Shown here in pieces: positions 7,815 through 15,758 of a stretch of DNA of 64,000 nucleotides. The notes under the pieces are model-generated. The model made no database searches, was not told the origin of the DNA, and saw only the letters and a list, made by a program, of their open reading frames with translations. Numbering within the stretch: position 1 is the stretch's first letter; every line of letters begins with the position of its first letter. This DNA comes from Oceanobacillus alkalisoli (lineage in GTDB: Bacteria > Bacillota > Bacilli > Bacillales > Amphibacillaceae): assembly GCF_021556485.1 (NCBI RefSeq), contig NZ_JAKGBW010000007.1:1-64000 (forward strand), read 5' to 3'. Both the position numbers and the translations under genes were made by a program.

Positions 7815-8594
7815 ATGGATTTAACATTTATCATCGTTGTATTCGCGATTGGATTTATTGGGTCATTTTTATCCGGCATGTTAGGTGTCGGCGGTTCCAT
7901 CATTAAATATCCGATGCTATTATATATACCGCCATTATTTGGTTTAGTTGCTTTTACCGCGCATGAGGTTTCGGGGATAAGTGCTGTACAAGTACTGTTC
8001 GCATCAATCGCAGGGGTATGGGCATACCGTAAAGGGGGTTACCTGAACAAGCAGCTCATTATCTATATGGGGGGAGCCATCTTAATCGGTAGTCTCATCG
8101 GTAGTTATGGTTCTGTCTTTTTATCAGGGCAAGCAGTAAATATCGTCTACGGTGTTTTGGCAGTCATTGCTGCTGTGATGATGTTTATACCGAAAAAGCA
8201 AGTAGACGATATGCCGCTTGATGAGGTGACTTTCAATAAACCACTGGCAGCAATATGGGCTTTAATAGTTGGAGTAGCTTCGGGCATCGTTGGTGCTGCG
8301 GGTGGTTTCTTGCTCGTACCTATATTGCTGACCGTGTTACACATTCCGACACGAATGACAATAGCAACAAGTTTAGCTGTCACCTTCATATCTTCTATAG
8401 GAGGAAGTGCAGGTAAACTCGTTACCGGTCAAGTAGATTATTGGCCAGCATTAATTATGATTGTCGCAAGTCTGCTCGCCGCTCCACTCGGAGCAAAAGC
8501 CGGTAAAAAAATGAATACGCGAATTTTACAAGTTATATTAGCGGTTATGATCGCCGGAACTGCTATAAAGATTTGGTTTGATATTTTAATCTAA
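7815..8594 (+). CDS. yrkJ: TauE/SafE-family sulfite/anion exporter (YrkJ-like)
   Basis: At 259 aa with eight predicted hydrophobic segments, this shows the twin repeat of TauE/SafE permeases: GMLGVGGSIIKYPML in the first half and GIVGAAGGFLLVPILL in the second. Family members export sulfite, sulfoacetate or related anions, and one lies in the S. aureus CstR regulon. Here it would remove sulfite made by the persulfide dioxygenase. The ATG follows AGAAGG by 8 bases. It is separated from yrkI by a terminator and a repeat, so its expression may be partly independent. Confidence 0.88.
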   Translation: MDLTFIIVVFAIGFIGSFLSGMLGVGGSIIKYPMLLYIPPLFGLVAFTAHEVSGISAVQVLFASIAGVWAYRKGGYLNKQLIIYMGGAILIGSLIGSYGSVFLSGQAVNIVYGVLAVIAAVMMFIPKKQVDDMPLDEVTFNKPLAAIWALIVGVASGIVGAAGGFLLVPILLTVLHIPTRMTIATSLAVTFISSIGGSAGKLVTGQVDYWPALIMIVASLLAAPLGAKAGKKMNTRILQVILAVMIAGTAIKIWFDILI

Positions 8595-8596
8595 AT

Positions 8597-8717
8597 AATG
8601 AATTTCATTCTACGTATTTAATGCTTCACTATCACCGTATGTAGTTGAATTGGTTCGTTTCCAACTACACTACATATAGTGATGGAAAAGCCGACTTTGG
8701 TAATTATGAAATTCATT
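8597..8717. mobile_element. MITE-like element, copy A
   Basis: A 121 bp palindromic element with terminal inverted repeats AATGAATTTCAT, an inner region TTTAATGCTTCAC and a central hairpin built on TGTAGTTG / CAACTAC. Copies B (12651, opposite orientation) and C (31456) are nearly identical to each other; this one is the most diverged. It encodes no protein. Confidence 0.8.
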
Positions 8718-8793
8718 CAATAAACAGAAAAAAGGACTTAGGTTTTAAAATAGAATAGGTAATTTTCTGTGCTGAAATAGGGAGTGATAATAA

Positions 8794-9054
8794 ATGGAAT
8801 ATGACAAAGCAGTTGTGAATCGGATAAAACGTATTGAAGGACAGGTTAAAGGCGTTTTAAACATGATCGAAGAAAACAAAGACTGTAAAGATGTCATTAC
8901 TCAGTTATCTGCTTCACGAAGCGCAGTAGACCGTACAATTGGTTTAATTGCAAGTATGAATTTAGAACAATGTGTACGAGAAAATATAGCAAATGGTGAA
9001 GGCACAGAACGAGTAGTGAAAGAAGCTGTAGATTTACTGGTAAAGAGCAGATAA
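8794..9054 (+). CDS. cstR: CsoR/CstR-family persulfide-sensing repressor
   Basis: This 86 aa all-helical protein belongs to the CsoR/RcnR/FrmR family. It has two cysteines in the sensor positions, Cys31 (KDCKDV) and Cys60 (LEQCV). The histidine that copper-sensing CsoR places four residues before the second cysteine is replaced by Asn56. That pattern, plus the sulfur genes around it, points to a CstR-type sensor that forms di- or trisulfide links with persulfides and then leaves the DNA. Its likely operators are the TACC...GGTA dyads at 4789, 4902, 4950, 5989 and 11333. The ATG has GGGAGTG 9 bases upstream. Confidence 0.88.
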   Translation: MEYDKAVVNRIKRIEGQVKGVLNMIEENKDCKDVITQLSASRSAVDRTIGLIASMNLEQCVRENIANGEGTERVVKEAVDLLVKSR

Positions 9055-9156
9055 GTTCAGTAACTATGAACAAAGAAGAATTGGTGAGCTTTTATTATTC
9101 AATAATAAACATGGCCGTATGGGCCACGTGTTAAAAAGTGTAGGAGGAAATTTTAA

Positions 9157-9453
9157 ATGAAAGAAATTACAGCAAAAGAATTAGAAACAAAGCGAATAGC
9201 AGAAGAAAAGTTAAATATTATCGATGTTCGGGAAGATGAAGAAGTAGCAATGGGCATTATCCCAGGAGCAAAACATATTCCACTCGGCCAAATTCCAGAG
9301 CGTCTAGATGAATTGAATAAAAATGAACATTACTATATGGTATGCCGTTCCGGCGGCAGAAGCGGCAGAGCCTGTGACTTCCTTATCCAAAACGGCTACA
9401 ATGTAACAAATATGGCAGGCGGCATGCTTGATTGGAAAGGAGAAACAGAATAA
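9157..9453 (+). CDS. single-domain rhodanese sulfurtransferase
   Basis: A 98 aa rhodanese with IIDVRE near the start, GAKHIPLG, and active loop CRSGGRS (Cys63). The ending GGMLDWKGE is typical. It transfers sulfane sulfur through a cysteine persulfide in the cytoplasm. AGGAGG lies 8-9 bases before the ATG. It starts a run of three adjacent rhodanese genes, each different enough to suggest old duplication. The next gene begins four bases after its stop. Confidence 0.92.
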   Translation: MKEITAKELETKRIAEEKLNIIDVREDEEVAMGIIPGAKHIPLGQIPERLDELNKNEHYYMVCRSGGRSGRACDFLIQNGYNVTNMAGGMLDWKGETE

Positions 9454-9457
9454 TAAA

Positions 9458-9817
9458 ATGAGTATGATTCAATGGGTTCTAATAATTATCATTGTTTTGT
9501 TTTTCGTCAATCGTTTCATGCCGGTAAAAGGTATTATGAATATAAGTGTTCAGGAAGCTAAGAATAAATTCAAGGATAACAATGTGCAATTTATTGATGT
9601 TCGTACACCTGGTGAATATAAAGCGAATCACCGAAAACCATTTAAAAATATTCCGCTTTCTAATCTAGCTAGTAAAGCAGGGTCGCTAGATAAGGAAAAA
9701 GAGGTAGTCGTCATCTGTCAAAGCGGAATGAGAAGTGCAAAAGCCGCAAAAATCCTTAAGAAACAAGGTTTTCAAAAAATATCCAATGTTAAGGGCGGAA
9801 TGGGTGCCTGGGTATAA
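9458..9817 (+). CDS. membrane-anchored rhodanese
   Basis: From ATG 9458 the protein is 119 aa: one N-terminal membrane helix (about residues 5-22, WVLIIIIVLFFVNRF) and then a rhodanese domain with loop CQSGMRS. The domain should face one side of the membrane, tethered by the helix; which side is not clear. The open frame extends upstream to 9428 inside the previous gene, but the AAAGGAG at 9436 and the gene junction favour 9458. Closely coupled to the rhodanese genes on either side. Confidence 0.88.
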   Translation: MSMIQWVLIIIIVLFFVNRFMPVKGIMNISVQEAKNKFKDNNVQFIDVRTPGEYKANHRKPFKNIPLSNLASKAGSLDKEKEVVVICQSGMRSAKAAKILKKQGFQKISNVKGGMGAWV

Positions 9818-9832
9818 GAAAGGAAGAGTATT

Positions 9833-10132
9833 GTGGCGAAACAAGTAACTCCTGAAGAGGTAGCTAGACGCCTTCAGTACGGTGAAGAAATATTCGTTAT
9901 TGATGTGCGTCAGGGGAGTGAAGTAGCAACTGGTAAAATTTCTGGCGCGAAGCATATTCCGTTAGGTCACCTTGCTTTACGTACAAATGAGTTAGATAAG
10001 GATAAAACCTATATCGTTACATGTCAATCCGGCAATCGCAGTAAAGCAGCTTGCGGAATTTTAGAAGCATTAGGCTATAAGACCTTGGACATGATGGGCG
10101 GTATGAATAACTGGCGCGGTGAAAAGGAGTAA
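9833..10132 (+). CDS. single-domain rhodanese sulfurtransferase
   Basis: A 99 aa rhodanese with FVIDVRQ, GAKHIPLG and active loop CQSGNRS, ending in GGMNNWRGE. The start is GTG with AAAGGAAG 7 bases upstream. Third rhodanese in a row, 15 bp after the membrane-anchored one. Its sequence is closer to the rhodanese at 9157 than to the membrane form. Confidence 0.92.
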   Translation: MAKQVTPEEVARRLQYGEEIFVIDVRQGSEVATGKISGAKHIPLGHLALRTNELDKDKTYIVTCQSGNRSKAACGILEALGYKTLDMMGGMNNWRGEKE

Positions 10133-10177
10133 AATATCAGTTGTATAAACTGAAGTTATAACAAGGAGATGGTTAGC

Positions 10178-10564
10178 GTGTTTCATTATACTGTAGAAAC
10201 GGTAAAATCAATCGAAGAAGCTATACAATCACTTGAAGCCAATTTGCAGGATGAAAAGTTTGGTGTACAGTGGCAGTTTAATGTGAAAGAAACATTAGAA
10301 AATAAAGGTTATAACTTAGAAAAACCATTTACAGTCTTAGAGGTGTGCAATCCTAAAGAAGCGCAAAATATTTTATCAGCAAATCAACTCGTTGGATATT
10401 TTCTACCTTGCAAGATCGTTGTTTACGAAGATAATCAAGGAATGACGAAAATAGGTATGCCAAAGCCAAGCGCTTTAATCCAAATGGTTGAGGATGACAC
10501 TTTAAAGGAAATTGCCGCTGATATTGAGAATAGATTAATCGCTTGTATGGATAAGAGCAAGTAG
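10178..10564 (+). CDS. DUF302 domain protein
   Basis: The sequence shows the DUF302 pattern: an amphipathic start (FHYTVETVKSIEEAI), FTVLEVCNPKEAQ with a conserved cysteine, then GYFLPCKIVVYED with a second cysteine. The family often sits beside rhodaneses and thiol enzymes; its biochemical role is not established. Start choice: AAGGAG at 10163-10168 is one base from ATG 10169, too close, so GTG 10178 is preferred (128 aa). It lies in the same plus-strand run as the rhodaneses and the glutaredoxin. Confidence 0.82.
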   Translation: MFHYTVETVKSIEEAIQSLEANLQDEKFGVQWQFNVKETLENKGYNLEKPFTVLEVCNPKEAQNILSANQLVGYFLPCKIVVYEDNQGMTKIGMPKPSALIQMVEDDTLKEIAADIENRLIACMDKSK

Positions 10565-10618
10565 TGAAAGTAAAGAGAAGAAAATGGACAAAAAAATTAA
10601 CCAAATGGAGGTTTTAAA

Positions 10619-10855
10619 ATGGAAAATAATATTACAGTATATACAACAACGCAGTGTCCCTATTGCAAAATGGTGAAGGATTTCTTAAATGAAAAAGATA
10701 TTGCTTTCAAGGAAGTAAACGTGGAGAACGATCCTGCTATGATGCAAAAGGTTGTGGAACAAACTGGACAAATGGGGGTTCCTCAAACAGAAATTAATGG
10801 TAAATGGGTTCTTGGCTTTGATCCAGAGAGAATTCTTGAAACGATTAAACAATAA
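10619..10855 (+). CDS. glutaredoxin-family protein
   Basis: A 78 aa thioredoxin-fold protein with redox motif CPYC (Cys13, Cys16), a cis-proline in GVPQTEI and GFDPERI near the end, as in NrdH/YruB-type glutaredoxins. It would reduce disulfides, or persulfides given its neighbours. GGAGG ends 7 bases before the ATG. Last intact gene of the plus-strand sulfur run. Confidence 0.9.
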   Translation: MENNITVYTTTQCPYCKMVKDFLNEKDIAFKEVNVENDPAMMQKVVEQTGQMGVPQTEINGKWVLGFDPERILETIKQ

Positions 10856-10887
10856 AACATGAAATGAAAAAGGAAGGGTGAGTAAGT

Positions 10888-10980
10888 AAACTGGTACCCA
10901 TGTCAAGGACACTTTAAAAAGAGAGTTATGCAACTAAGAGATGATCTCTATATTGAATAGGGGTCTTCTTTTTTAATAAC
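10888..10980. other. possible IS3-family end remnant and hairpin
   Basis: TGGTACCCATGTCAAGGACA followed by a short gap and a hairpin-like AGAGATGATCTCT...GGGGTCTTCTTTTTT. The first words resemble termini of IS150-group insertion sequences as I remember them. There is no transposase here. The second part could act as a terminator for the sulfur genes. Confidence 0.25.
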
Positions 10981-11054
10981 GGTAATTGTTATAGTAAACC
11001 ATGTAATGATTAATTTTAGATTTTAGTTCCTTTAAGCTTCTGGCTGATTGATAG

Positions 11055-11303
11055 ACAACCTGTTCCGATTGCCAGGAAGTAAAGAAATATTTATCTTCTA
11101 ACAACATCCATTATGCTGATAAAGATGTTAGCAAAGATATGAGCTTAGAAGAAGATTTAAAGGGAATATCTGGCACCCGAATCGTTCCGATGTTTGCTTT
11201 TTATAAGAAAGGATTATTTGATAAAAGAAAGCTAGTCAAATGTTTTATTGGGTTTGAAAATAACAAGGATGAAATTATGAATATGTTGAAAAAGATTGGG
11301 TAA
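11055..11303 (+). pseudogene. second glutaredoxin-like gene, N-terminus lost
   Basis: The frame from 11055 to the TAA at 11301 encodes TTCSDCQEVKKYLSSNNI, then GTRIVPMFAFYKKG and a C-terminal helix with FIGFENN. This is a thioredoxin-fold protein with a CSDC redox motif and the Val-Pro turn. In-frame TGA and TAG codons at 11049-11054 sit directly before the motif where the first beta strand should be, and there is no usable start. It is probably a decayed paralogue. Confidence 0.65.
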
Positions 11304-11332
11304 TCCTAAGTTTATTTTTTAAAAGATATCCA

Positions 11333-11347
11333 TACCCTACTGGGGTA
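11333..11347. promoter_or_regulatory. orphan CstR-like operator O5
   Basis: TACCCTACTGGGGTA, a 5-5-5 dyad, lies between the glutaredoxin remnant and the 3' end of the HesB-like gene. No start codon lies close downstream on either strand, so it may be a relic of rearrangement. Confidence 0.4.
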
Positions 11348-11399
11348 ATGTATAAAAATAAAAGTCATAGGCGCATGAATCATTAATGCGCCTATACTC

Positions 11400-11705
11400 T
11401 TAATGATGGACATGTCCACCTTTTTTCGGATTTGTAATCGTAAATCCTGGGTGATCACCGACATAGAAGTATTGAATGAAAACACCGTCAAGAAAATCTT
11501 CACGGGTATCCAGTAAAATATCAATATCTTTGTCGGTCTTCACGATTTCATCATGTTCTTTTGGTGTATCAAGGCTGATGCCATAATGGGCATGATTGCC
11601 GTGCATCTCTGTAATGTATACACGAATCATTTTACCTTCAGCATCGTCTTGCGCAAGAATTTTATGTAATTCTTTCGCTGCATTCCGATTAATTTTGCAT
11701 CTCAT
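11400..11705 (-). CDS. HesB/IscA-like iron-sulfur biosynthesis family protein
   Basis: The protein (101 aa from ATG 11705) follows the HesB/IscA pattern of ITRNAAKEL-like start, a glycine-poor core and GFTITNP near the end. It lacks the conserved cysteine triad of true A-type carriers, having only one cysteine near the start and a His-rich tail (GGHVHH). That tail could bind metal. GGAG sits 10 bases before ATG 11705, inside a longer open frame beginning at 11723, so the shorter start is chosen. It runs opposite to the sulfur genes. Confidence 0.72.
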   Translation of the reverse strand: MRCKINRNAAKELHKILAQDDAEGKMIRVYITEMHGNHAHYGISLDTPKEHDEIVKTDKDIDILLDTREDFLDGVFIQYFYVGDHPGFTITNPKKGGHVHH

Positions 11706-11906
11706 AGAAAAATCTCCAATCATTAAAATGGTATGGTTTATTATCTCATAAAATTTGATTGGGTGTCATTATTTTAGCATTAGCATGGCATAATAAAAAA
11801 TAAATACTTCAAGTATTTTTGGTATAAAGTTAATTAATTCTATATTAGAATTAAAAGTACGATGAAAGGAAGAGGTAGTTGTCTAACGATTTAAAGGAGA
11901 ATATAT

Positions 11907-12480
11907 ATGAATAAGTTTCAATCGCATCGTGGTTTTGCACGAGCATTCAGTGAAAATAAATTAACAATAGGATTAATACTTCCTTTAGAATCTTATACGG
12001 GAAGCTTACCTGAAATGGATTTAGCCGGTCAGATGGAGATCGTGAAAATGGTGGAGAATCTAGGTTTTGCTGCATTATTTGTGCGAGATTCTCCATTATA
12101 TGATCCGGATTTTGGCGATGTCGGTGGTCTCTATGAGCCTCATGTTTATTTATCTTATATTGCTGCACGAAAGACATCGCGCTTGGAACGGCGAGTACGG
12201 TTACAGCATTAAGACATCCGCTTCACGTTGCAAAATTAGCCGCTTCCCTAGATGAATTATCACATCAACGATTCTTATTTGGCATCGCTACTGGAGACCG
12301 TCCTATTGAATTTCCAGCATTTAAAGTAGAGCGTGAGGAACGAGCGGCTTTATTTAGAGAATCCGTCACGGTGATGAAGCAATTATGGAGGGAAACATTC
12401 CCGAAAATCCAAACGGAAAGAGTAAATTAACGAAAGGTGATGTTGTACCGAAACCTCCCTCCAGAAAATTCCAGGTGAAT
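11907..12480 (+). pseudogene. luciferase-like (LLM) flavin oxidoreductase, broken
   Basis: The first frame encodes an LLM-class start (LTIGLILPLESYTG, then GFAALFVRDSPLYDP). A one-base loss near 12171-12172 shifts the frame. The rest continues as DIALGTASTVTALRHPLHVA, then FGIATGDRPIEFPAF, to a stop at 12428. A third frame picks up GDVVPKPPSRKF, another family motif, to about 12480. The C-terminal 40 percent is missing, and the 3' edge abuts the remnant on the other strand. An intact LLM paralogue lies at 25983. Confidence 0.8.
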
Positions 12481-12612
12481 ATGTGGGAACTCGGAAGATA
12501 ATACAATTCCTGTTCGTGTCTTGCTGCTAAGCGGAAGAGCAGTGCTGCAATCGCAGTTGCAATATAGTAATGCAGGAATAGCTTTTTATAGTGTGAGAAT
12601 TGTTCTTTCATT
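12366..12612 (-). pseudogene. fragment of an unrecognised small membrane protein
   Basis: AGAGGAG lies 8 bases before an ATG at 12612, so a real start is likely. The encoded protein begins MKEQFSHYKKLFLHYY and has one hydrophobic helix (IATAIAALLF). From about residue 44 on, the frame reads antisense through the end of the LLM remnant, so the native C-terminus was lost at a deletion junction near 12480. I do not recognise the family. Both genes were truncated by the same event, or one was inserted into the other. Confidence 0.4.
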
Positions 12613-12650
12613 GCTTTTCTCCTCTTTTTTCTGTTTTGTTTTCTTAAGTG

Positions 12651-12766
12651 AATGAATTTCATAATTACCAAAGTCGGCTTTGCCATCACCATATGTAGTT
12701 GGGAACGAACCAACTCAACTACATATGGTGATGGTGAAGCATTAAATACGTATTATGAAATTCATT
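12651..12766. mobile_element. MITE-like element, copy B
   Basis: A 116 bp element in the reverse orientation to copies A and C. The terminal repeats are AATGAATTTCATAAT, and the central stem is CATCACCATATGTAGTTG paired with its complement. It lies 39 bp upstream of the start of the membrane-protein fragment. Sequence identity with copy C is almost complete, implying recent spread. Confidence 0.85.
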
Positions 12767-13066
12767 AAAGTATATATTGCTTTATTTATGTAGTGGATCT
12801 CATTCCCTAGTGTAGCAGAGTTTATTCCAATTACTAATAGCAGGTTGTATGATTGTATGTTTATATTTCACAAGATAAGATAAAGAGAAGTTATTGGAAT
12901 AGGGGCATTTAGGACAGAATTTTGCTGGAAGAAGAGGGGGGACCGGAGTATTACTTATGAGTAAAAGGTATGCTGAATGAAATGTTTTTCAAAGTTTGTC
13001 ATCGCAATTATGATTTGGTAATGGTGCTCTATGGGACACAATCAGTCTCTGAATCTGTGAAATTGC

Positions 13067-13196
13067 CTCATAGAAAGGTTCTAATAGACAAGATTGGCTC
13101 TTAGTTATGAAAACTGTCTGATAGAAGGGTTCTAATAGACAAGGTTGGCTCTTAGTCAAGAAACCTTGTCTCATAGAAAGGTTCTATCAGACAAAA
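13067..13196. repeat. ~51 bp tandem repeat, 2.5 copies
   Basis: Units begin at 13067, 13118 and 13170 with CTCATAGAAAGGTTCTA or close variants, each followed by AGACAA. The first two also share GGCTCTTAGT. Imperfect, few and unevenly spaced, so not a CRISPR array. The rest of 12770-13244 shows no gene. Confidence 0.7.
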
Positions 13197-13244
13197 GCGA
13201 ATCTAAATATCTAATAAGTGAATGCCATCCATATAGCAAGGAAA

Positions 13245-14486
13245 TTATTTTTTTCTAATCTGAATAAGCTCAATTTCAGGTGCATTTGGAATTTCATTCA
13301 TGCTTAAATTTAAATCTTGCTCCGGAATGTTGTAATCCATCTGGTTAACTAAAAAATCCAGACTTGTCTTCATAATCTCCAATGTCACCCATTCACCTGC
13401 ACAGCGATGACCGAGATAATGATCGCCACCACCCTGAGGGATGAAGGAGAAAGGACTGCCGCTCCAATCTCTAAATCGTTCGGGATTGAATGTGTCGGGA
13501 TTATCCCAGCTTTTCGGATGATGGTTCGTGCCGTAGAGATCCAATAATGTTAACGTACCTTCTTTAAATGTAAAATCTCGCCAAATGAAATCATCTTTTA
13601 CAACCGCTACGAGGAACGGGAAGAAAGGATAGACTCTCCTGACTTCTTGAATAAACATTTTGGTATATTCGTCATCAGCAGTTTTGATTTTTTTCAACTC
13701 GTCCGGATGTTTGTGCAAAGCTAGGACAAGAAAATTAATATAGACGGCATTTGCAACAATTGGGCGGATAATATTAAGCACTTCGACTGCCACTATTTCA
13801 GGTTCTAGATAGTTTCCGTCGAGATCTTGATGCCAAGAAAAATTGTATAAAGCGCTAGGTTCAGGTGGATCGATCTTACCGTTACGCACATCTTCCACTA
13901 ATCCTTTTATCCGTCTTTCCAATTTATTTCGGTTCATTCTCCCAGCCCAATGTGGGGGACCGACACTTGCAGCTGATTCAAACAACGTCGCGACTTCATC
14001 TGTCAATTTATCCATATCTTCTTCAACAAGTACTCCAGCCCAGAGACAGGACGCGCGTGTTAATACCTCTCGGATTTCTTTATAGAAGATTATCTCGTCC
14101 TTCCGCTCCCATTTATTTAGCGCAAGACGTAATTGCTGTTTAAACAGCTGATTGAAGTGTTGCAGGTTTTCGCGGGACATGATTGACATAAACATGGCTT
14201 TCCGATGTTTGTGTGCTTCTCCATCAAGCCCTTGCACACCGCCCTTACCGAACAATGTTTCTTTGATCCGGTTTGGAGCAGCTCCTTCTCGTTGAAATTT
14301 ATTCTCATCATAGAAAATTTCCGCTGCTTCCTCGCCTGTTAAACAGATAGTCCGCTGACCAAGCAGACGGGTTTCAAACACATCAGAATTAAAACGTTCC
14401 TGCTGATTCATGATATACATGTATCCGTCTTTCAGTATCTTAAAGGTGTTATCCATTCCTGTGTCGCGAGGCATTTCATGAGTCAT
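13245..14486 (-). CDS. cypC: cytochrome P450 CYP152 family, fatty acid peroxygenase
   Basis: This 413 aa protein matches the CYP152 family (B. subtilis CypC/YbdT). The heme-binding loop QGGGDHYLGHRCAGE has the cysteine ligand at residue 362, and the I-helix carries IRPIVA, with the Arg-Pro pair that holds the fatty acid carboxylate in place of the usual acid-alcohol pair. Such enzymes hydroxylate or decarboxylate long-chain fatty acids using hydrogen peroxide, with no reductase. ATG 14486 is preferred over an upstream GTG because AGGAG lies 8 bases before it. The gene stands alone on the minus strand. Confidence 0.93.
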   Translation of the reverse strand: MTHEMPRDTGMDNTFKILKDGYMYIMNQQERFNSDVFETRLLGQRTICLTGEEAAEIFYDENKFQREGAAPNRIKETLFGKGGVQGLDGEAHKHRKAMFMSIMSRENLQHFNQLFKQQLRLALNKWERKDEIIFYKEIREVLTRASCLWAGVLVEEDMDKLTDEVATLFESAASVGPPHWAGRMNRNKLERRIKGLVEDVRNGKIDPPEPSALYNFSWHQDLDGNYLEPEIVAVEVLNIIRPIVANAVYINFLVLALHKHPDELKKIKTADDEYTKMFIQEVRRVYPFFPFLVAVVKDDFIWRDFTFKEGTLTLLDLYGTNHHPKSWDNPDTFNPERFRDWSGSPFSFIPQGGGDHYLGHRCAGEWVTLEIMKTSLDFLVNQMDYNIPEQDLNLSMNEIPNAPEIELIQIRKK

Positions 14487-14655
14487 ATAAACCACTCCTA
14501 AATATGAAAAAAATAAACATTAGTCCTATTATTGATACTATCCATTCAGGCTTCCGGCTAAACTTAATCTCTGTAATTTCTAAAAATATAGGTGAATAAA
14601 TGACCCATATCCATATTGTGAAAGGACGAAGGTTTATCAGGTAACGGAGGGAAAT

Positions 14656-14688
14656 AAAAAAGCGGACCAGAAGTCTGGTTCGCTTTTT
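14656..14688. terminator. bidirectional terminator
   Basis: AAAAAGCG, ACCAGA, a short loop, TCTGGT and CGCTTTTT form a symmetric hairpin with A and T tails. It can stop minus-strand transcription coming from the HAD gene. Confidence 0.75.
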
Positions 14689-14717
14689 ACATGGTTAGGG
14701 TAGAGATGTACAGAACT

Positions 14718-14744
14718 GGGACAACTGCTCTGACCCCGTGTCCC
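14718..14744. repeat. GGGACA-type dispersed hairpin repeat, copy 2
   Basis: GGGACA ... TGCTCTGACCC ... TGTCCC, same words as copy 1, immediately after the HAD gene stop. Confidence 0.65.
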
Positions 14745-14746
14745 GT

Positions 14747-15562
14747 TTATGCTTTTGCGAGGAGGAGTTTTTCGATGGCGTGGGCTACTCCGTCTTCGTT
14801 GTTTGTTAAGGTTTGGTAATCGGCAACTTCTTTTAATTCTGGGATGGCGTTTTCCATTGCGACCCCGCATCCGGCATATTCAATCATGGATCTGTCATTG
14901 CCGTTATCCCCGATTGCCATGATTTCCTCTTGCTTAATGCCGAGCCTTTCAGCCAATCGTTTTACAGCATTTCCTTTTGTTGCTTTTAGATGGGTGAATT
15001 CTGCGAAATGCGGTGCGCTTTTTACCATTGCATACGTATCCGCGAGTTCTTTTGGTAACTGTTTAAGAGCCTCACTCAGTTTCACCGGTTCATCGATAAA
15101 CATGATATTTGGTATCGATTGCTCTTTCGGAAATTCATCAACCGGGCAGTAATTTAACGAGATATCATTCAGAAAGGATTCGAGTACCGTGTATTTGCTG
15201 ATTGCTTTATTAGGGGTATAAAGTTCTTCATGATCGAAATAGTGCATTGGTACGTTCAACTCAACACTTAAATCATGAAGTTCTACAAGATGCTTATATT
15301 CCAGAGAGAATTCGGAAACAACTTCTCCGGTGTTTGTATTTTCGATATAAGCACCGTTATATGCAATCGCATAATCATCCGCTTCATTCAAATTTAAATC
15401 GGCAATATACTGACGCATCCCGACAATTGGTCTGCCGGAACATAGCACAATTTTTGCTCCATGTTCTTTTGCCTTCATTAAGGTATCTTTTGTTTCTTTA
15501 GAAACCTGGTGATGATCGTTTAATAACGTACCATCCATATCAATTGCAATTAGTTTATACAT
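14747..15562 (-). CDS. Cof-type HAD-IIB family phosphatase
   Basis: A 271 aa HAD hydrolase with motif I DMDGTLL (nucleophile Asp8), motif II in CSGRP, and the C-terminal GDNGNDRSMIEYAG metal-binding motif. The insert between motifs II and III has the size of a IIB cap. Cof/YidA-type enzymes dephosphorylate sugar phosphates or flavin and pyridoxal phosphates; the substrate is not predictable. GGAGCG lies 6-7 bases before the ATG. Monocistronic. Confidence 0.93.
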   Translation of the reverse strand: MYKLIAIDMDGTLLNDHHQVSKETKDTLMKAKEHGAKIVLCSGRPIVGMRQYIADLNLNEADDYAIAYNGAYIENTNTGEVVSEFSLEYKHLVELHDLSVELNVPMHYFDHEELYTPNKAISKYTVLESFLNDISLNYCPVDEFPKEQSIPNIMFIDEPVKLSEALKQLPKELADTYAMVKSAPHFAEFTHLKATKGNAVKRLAERLGIKQEEIMAIGDNGNDRSMIEYAGCGVAMENAIPELKEVADYQTLTNNEDGVAHAIEKLLLAKA

Positions 15563-15758
15563 CTATACGCTCCATTCTTTTTGTACTGCTTTCATTATAC
15601 GATAAATCCGGCTGAATATCATTTCTTGCACTTGCTTATATTAAGTGAGGATAGGCGAAAATTTACCTGAATTTAATAATAATTAAATCGCAATGTGACT
15701 ATAATTGAATCAACGGATGTAAATAAACATATTTTAGAAACAAGAGGAGGTTACCGTT

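Noticed and set aside
8794-9054. Copper-sensing CsoR assignment
   Set aside because: The copper-ligand histidine is Asn56 and the neighbours are sulfur genes rather than copA/copZ.
13067-13196. Repeat-spacer pattern near cypC
   Set aside because: Only 2.5 imperfect units, the between-unit sequence is also repeated, and no cas genes are present.
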